Origin: Deltaproteobacteria bacterium
Lineage (GTDB): Bacteria; Desulfobacterota; Binatia; UBA12015
Length of the DNA stretch: 8,827 nt
Direction of reading: 5' to 3'
Assembly: GCA_003447545.1 (NCBI GenBank)
Contig: DLYX01000120.1
Span: 1 to 8,827 of the forward strand
A program made the position numbers and the translations under genes. The notes under the pieces are model-generated. The model did not search any database, was not told the DNA's origin, and was given only the letters and a program-made list of their open reading frames with translations. Every line of letters begins with the position of its first letter. Positions within the stretch are counted from its first letter, which is position 1. This document shows, piece by piece, positions 6,464-8,827 of the stretch.

Positions 6464-7237
6464 TCAGACTCCCAGAATGCTCAGGCCGGCATCGACCTTC
6501 AGAACTTGTCCCGTGATCCCGCTGCCGCCGTCCCCGGCCAGAAGGGCACAAAGTTCGGCCACATCCTGAGTGGAAATATTTCGACCCAGCGGGGACTTGG
6601 ATTCGGATAGCTTGAGCATATCACGAAAATTACGGATCCCGGCGGCACTTAACGTTTTAATCGGTCCGGGGCTGACTGCATTGACGCGGATATTTTCCGG
6701 ACCGAGGTCGGCTGCGAGATAGCGGGTCGCGGATTCGAGGGCTGCCTTGGCGACACCCATGACATTGTAGTTGGGGAAAACGCGCTGGCTCCCATCGAAG
6801 GTCAGAGTCACGATCGATCCGCCACCAGCGGAGATCATCAGTGGACGCGCACCGCGTGACAGTGAAACGAGGGAATAGGCGCTGACGTCGAGCGCAAGGC
6901 GGAAGCCTTCGCGGCTGGTATCGACAAAGCGGCCCATCAGATCCTGACGGTCCGCAAAGGCGATGGCGTGGATCAGGATATCCAGCCCGCCCCATTTCGC
7001 GTCGATCGCCTCGTACATCGCGGCTATCTGGTCGTCCTGAGAGGCGTCGCAAGGCAGAACCAGATCGGCCCCGATTTTATCGGCCAACGGCCGCACACGC
7101 TTTTCCAGGGTATCCCCGAGAAAGGTCAGGGCGACCTGAGCCCCTTCGGCGGCGAGTTTCTGCGTGATGCCCCAGGCGATGCTGCGTTCGTTCGCGACTC
7201 CGAGGACGAGGGCTCTTTTTCCTTCCAATGACGGCAT
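6464..7237 (-). CDS. fabI: Enoyl-[acyl-carrier-protein] reductase (NADH)
   Basis: Catalyses the last, NAD(P)H-dependent step of each fatty-acid elongation round, reducing trans-2-enoyl-ACP; cytosolic short-chain dehydrogenase/reductase fold. The start LEGKRALVLGVANERSIAWG is the FabI-type nucleotide-binding region with Ser19-Ile20 in place of a classical glycine loop. Tyr157 and Lys164 in PNYNVMGVAK form the active-site Y-x6-K pair (E. coli Tyr156/Lys163), and the C-terminus NIRVNAVSPGPIKTLSA, later GITGQVLKVDAG, is diagnostic. At 257 aa it is full length. Phe147 stands where E. coli FabI has Tyr146, in a TFDGSQR segment reminiscent of InhA (Phe149-Asp150). There is no Shine-Dalgarno sequence before the ATG at 7237; a promoter-like pair is placed for a leaderless message. 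A tiny membrane ORF follows 9 nt after the stop. Confidence 0.97.
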   Translation of the reverse strand: MPSLEGKRALVLGVANERSIAWGITQKLAAEGAQVALTFLGDTLEKRVRPLADKIGADLVLPCDASQDDQIAAMYEAIDAKWGGLDILIHAIAFADRQDLMGRFVDTSREGFRLALDVSAYSLVSLSRGARPLMISAGGGSIVTLTFDGSQRVFPNYNVMGVAKAALESATRYLAADLGPENIRVNAVSPGPIKTLSAAGIRNFRDMLKLSESKSPLGRNISTQDVAELCALLAGDGGSGITGQVLKVDAGLSILGV

Positions 7238-7240
7238 ACA

Positions 7241-7260
7241 CTGGTTATCGCGGAAACCAG
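7241..7260. promoter_or_regulatory. Inverted repeat upstream of fabI (possible operator)
   Basis: CTGGTT (7241-7246) and AACCAG (7255-7260) form a perfect 6-bp inverted repeat with 8 nt between. It covers the proposed -10 element and part of the spacer and ends 3 bp before the fabI ATG. As DNA it could be a repressor site. If the transcript starts further upstream, it would be an RNA hairpin exactly where a ribosome-binding site should be. The spacing does not fit the classical FadR operator. Confidence 0.35.
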
Positions 7261-7272
7261 CCTGCCATTCAA
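7244..7272 (-). promoter_or_regulatory. fabI: Putative sigma70-type fabI promoter (leaderless)
   Basis: On the minus strand TTGAAT (7272-7267) and GATAAC (7249-7244) are separated by exactly 17 nt and each matches the sigma70 consensus at 4 of 6 positions. Six nucleotides separate GATAAC from the fabI ATG, so the predicted transcript would begin at the A of the start codon. That would explain the missing Shine-Dalgarno sequence. Confidence 0.4.
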
Positions 7273-7322
7273 TTTGGCGTCACTCGGTGCGCGGTTTGCC
7301 ATCGTGGGGTGCGAGCCGGATA

Positions 7323-7340
7323 CGAGGCGATGCGGCCTCG
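7323..7340 (-). other. Hairpin downstream of the basic secreted protein gene
   Basis: CGAGGC (7323-7328) and GCCTCG (7335-7340) form a perfect 6-bp stem with a 6-nt loop, 20 bp beyond the stop at 7361 in the minus direction. No T-run follows on the minus strand, so it is at best a weak or factor-assisted terminator separating the beta-helix operon from fabI. The rest of the 123-bp gap holds only the proposed fabI promoter. Confidence 0.3.
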
Positions 7341-7360
7341 GGGCGCGACTTTCCCGGGGT

Positions 7361-7714
7361 TCAGCGGGTTTTTCGGTAGGTAGGGTCGGGCGGCATCAGG
7401 CGCTTCTGCTTGCCGCGTCCTGCATAGATGGGCTTGGCTTTCTCGTAATAATAGCGCCCGCGACGATTGTAGGCTTTGCCGCCGCGGGGTTTTGCCGTGG
7501 GGTCGGGGACTGTGGCGCGGAGTGTCGCCGGTTGCTTCAGCCGAGGGTCGGGGATCGGCGGCCGCCGCATGATGCGACCACGTTCCTTTTGCGTTCGCTT
7601 GACCCGAAGGTTCTTGGGGTCGCCCACGCGGCCGCCAGCGGCTGTGCTCACAACGGGGGCGAGAAGAAAGGCCAGCGAGATTGCCAAAGCTGTGAATTTT
7701 TTAAAAGAGATCAT
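7361..7714 (-). CDS. Small, highly basic secreted protein with PDP motifs
   Basis: A 117-aa protein of no family I recognise. It begins with a clear Sec signal peptide (MISFKKF, then a hydrophobic run to about residue 22, cleavage near Ala25/Ala26). The mature part of about 91 residues is extremely basic (about 28 Lys/Arg against 6 Asp/Glu) and rich in Pro, Gly and Tyr, with no further hydrophobic helix and no cysteine. Three degenerate units carry a PDP core: IPDPRLK (54-60), VPDPTAK (69-75) and PPDPTYRK (108-115). A tyrosine cluster RGRYYYEKAKPIY lies between the second and third. It looks disordered and could bind a polyanion such as LPS, nucleic acid or acidic polysaccharide, which is inference. 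The ATG overlaps the stop of the beta-helix gene (ATGA) and has GGAG at 8-nt spacing inside that gene, so the two are co-translated and may act together at the cell surface. Confidence 0.72.
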   Translation of the reverse strand: MISFKKFTALAISLAFLLAPVVSTAAGGRVGDPKNLRVKRTQKERGRIMRRPPIPDPRLKQPATLRATVPDPTAKPRGGKAYNRRGRYYYEKAKPIYAGRGKQKRLMPPDPTYRKTR

Positions 7715-8827
7715 TGGTGTACTCCGAGATCTGCGATGCCCGTATCGGGGGCTCCATGCTTTGCCTGCGTCGAGGTCTGGTCGACACCAAGTGCGGAAGC
7801 CTCATCTGATCCTTTATCGATCGCTGGGCTTCCAAGCGATAGCGAAAGATCATCATCGGCCCAACCGATCCCGCCCGCGATGCCGTCGGGGCCCTCCGGG
7901 TCGCGATAGAGTGGGTCCGAATTCGTCAGTATATCCGGGGAAGATGCGGCACTTTGGGGGTAAATATCCATCCGATTATTGCCTAGAAGAAGGTGGTGCA
8001 ATGAGGACGCTTCGCCCGCGCGTGCCCTCATATGGACGCCCCAGCCCGCGTGCCCGGTCACGATCGAATCGCGAAATTCCAGATCCGGGCTCCGCCGCAA
8101 GGAGATGCCGGTTCGGCCAGCGCCCTGAATCGTTACGAATTCGATCAGACCCGAGCTTCTGGACATTCCGATGCCGCCACGCAAGCAGGCCGTCACCTGC
8201 ACATTTCGAATCAGAACCTCGGTGGCTCGAACTCCATAAATTCCGGTGCGACGACAACCGCTTAATGTCACCGAGTCGATCGTTACGCCGGGGTTTCCGC
8301 GCAGAGTGATTCCGTCACTGCGGACGTTGGTGATGCTGAGATCCTGCAAATGAATATTTTCGGCTTGCCGATAGAGGCTGATGCCGCGCCGCCCGCCATC
8401 GATCGCCAGGTTCCGGATCTCTACCCGGGCTGCTCGGACCCGGATCGCATCGCGTCTGGAATCGGGCTTGAGTGTCGTCGAGCCCAGAGAGTCACTGCCG
8501 AGAACGGTGACGTCCGATACCCGGATATCCATGGCCTCATTCCAAACGCCGGCACCGATGATCAGAGTATCTCCGGGCACCAATTGGCGCAGCGCGTGCC
8601 GTATCGTAGCCCACGGCGTTGAGGCATTCGCCGCCTCGATGCGGGTATATTCGTCATTGCCGATAGTGGCATCGACATGGAGCAGCGCCGATGTGCTGGC
8701 GTCTCGCCATTGAATGGCCGCGAGAGAACGCGCGCCGTTTGCATAATGATAACCGAGGTCCGCCATGCCGAGGTCTGGTGTGCCCGAAGCCGCGGTGGTT
8801 CCGGTAAGCCCGAGAAGGAGCGCCTGA
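7711..8827 (-). CDS. Right-handed parallel beta-helix secreted protein, 5'-partial
   Basis: The frame is open to the window edge, so the N-terminus is missing; the Met at 8766 is internal. About 371 codons are visible. After a short stretch ending GTPDLGMADLGYHY comes a DUF1565-like start (GNDEYTRIEAANASTPWATI, then PGDTLIIGAGVWNEAMDI). It is followed by about seven beta-helix coils of roughly 22-24 residues, for example VEIRNLAIDGGRRGISL, IHLQDLSITNVRSDGITL, VLIRNVQVTACLRGGIGM and LEFRDSIVTGHAGWGVHM. The C-terminus has the DPLYRDPEG and LSLGSPAIDKG signature common at the end of extracellular beta-helix (choice-of-anchor Q-like) proteins, then PDTGIADLGVHQ. That last motif nearly repeats the PDLGMADLGYHY at the visible start, implying a module-ending repeat. 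Such proteins are usually exported and bind or cleave polysaccharide, but no lyase catalytic motif can be assigned. It overlaps the 117-aa secreted-protein gene by 4 nt. Confidence 0.85.
   Translation of the reverse strand, partial: QALLLGLTGTTAASGTPDLGMADLGYHYANGARSLAAIQWRDASTSALLHVDATIGNDEYTRIEAANASTPWATIRHALRQLVPGDTLIIGAGVWNEAMDIRVSDVTVLGSDSLGSTTLKPDSRRDAIRVRAARVEIRNLAIDGGRRGISLYRQAENIHLQDLSITNVRSDGITLRGNPGVTIDSVTLSGCRRTGIYGVRATEVLIRNVQVTACLRGGIGMSRSSGLIEFVTIQGAGRTGISLRRSPDLEFRDSIVTGHAGWGVHMRARAGEASSLHHLLLGNNRMDIYPQSAASSPDILTNSDPLYRDPEGPDGIAGGIGWADDDLSLSLGSPAIDKGSDEASALGVDQTSTQAKHGAPDTGIADLGVHQ

Noticed and set aside
7241..7260. FadR-type operator at fabI
   Set aside because: Half-sites resemble CTGGT/ACCAG, but the FadR site has the halves nearly adjacent; the 8-nt gap does not fit.
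7476..8309. Plus-strand open frame opposite the beta-helix and basic protein genes
   Set aside because: Its product is Arg/Ser/Pro-rich noise, while the minus strand has signal peptide, beta-helix repeats and coupled starts.

Overview
The window looks like a GC-rich chromosomal segment of a Gram-negative (diderm) bacterium. The evidence for an outer membrane is a TolC-type channel, an MlaC/Ttg2D-type periplasmic lipid carrier and several Sec signal peptides. The mix of housekeeping genes and a large secreted beta-helix protein would fit an environmental deltaproteobacterium-like lineage, but nothing here fixes the taxon. No tRNA, rRNA, CRISPR array, insertion sequence or prophage gene was seen.

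Plus strand, 1-6312: the window opens inside purA (adenylosuccinate synthase; about 10 codons lie upstream). After a 68-bp gap comes a tight five-gene block: an ABC ATPase (DrrA/CcmA type), an MlaC-family secreted protein, an ABC-2 permease, a TolC-family outer-membrane channel and a putative GT-A-fold (GT2-like) glycosyltransferase. Three of the four junctions are 4-nt start/stop overlaps (TTGA, ATGA, GTGA) and the fourth is a 9-nt gap. The set looks like a cell-envelope exporter running from cytoplasm to outer membrane. A lipid-carrier-family protein occupies the periplasmic position and no HlyD-type adaptor is present. The glycosyltransferase suggests a glycosylated or lipid-like cargo, which is inference.

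Minus strand, 8827-6323: a partial secreted right-handed beta-helix protein (N-terminus outside the window) is followed, with an ATGA overlap, by a 117-aa very basic secreted protein with three PDP motifs. A 123-bp gap follows. Next is fabI (enoyl-ACP reductase), which has no Shine-Dalgarno sequence but has a promoter-like pair placed so that transcription could start at its ATG. Immediately downstream of fabI, with a strong Shine-Dalgarno sequence overlapping the fabI stop, is a tiny membrane-protein ORF of 24 codons. Its frame continues after an amber codon into an 18-residue acidic, proline-rich tail that stops 10 bp from the convergent glycosyltransferase gene.

The observations most worth following are the hybrid ABC/MlaC/TolC/glycosyltransferase operon, the tiny fabI-coupled membrane ORF with its in-frame amber codon, and the possibly leaderless, palindrome-bearing fabI promoter.
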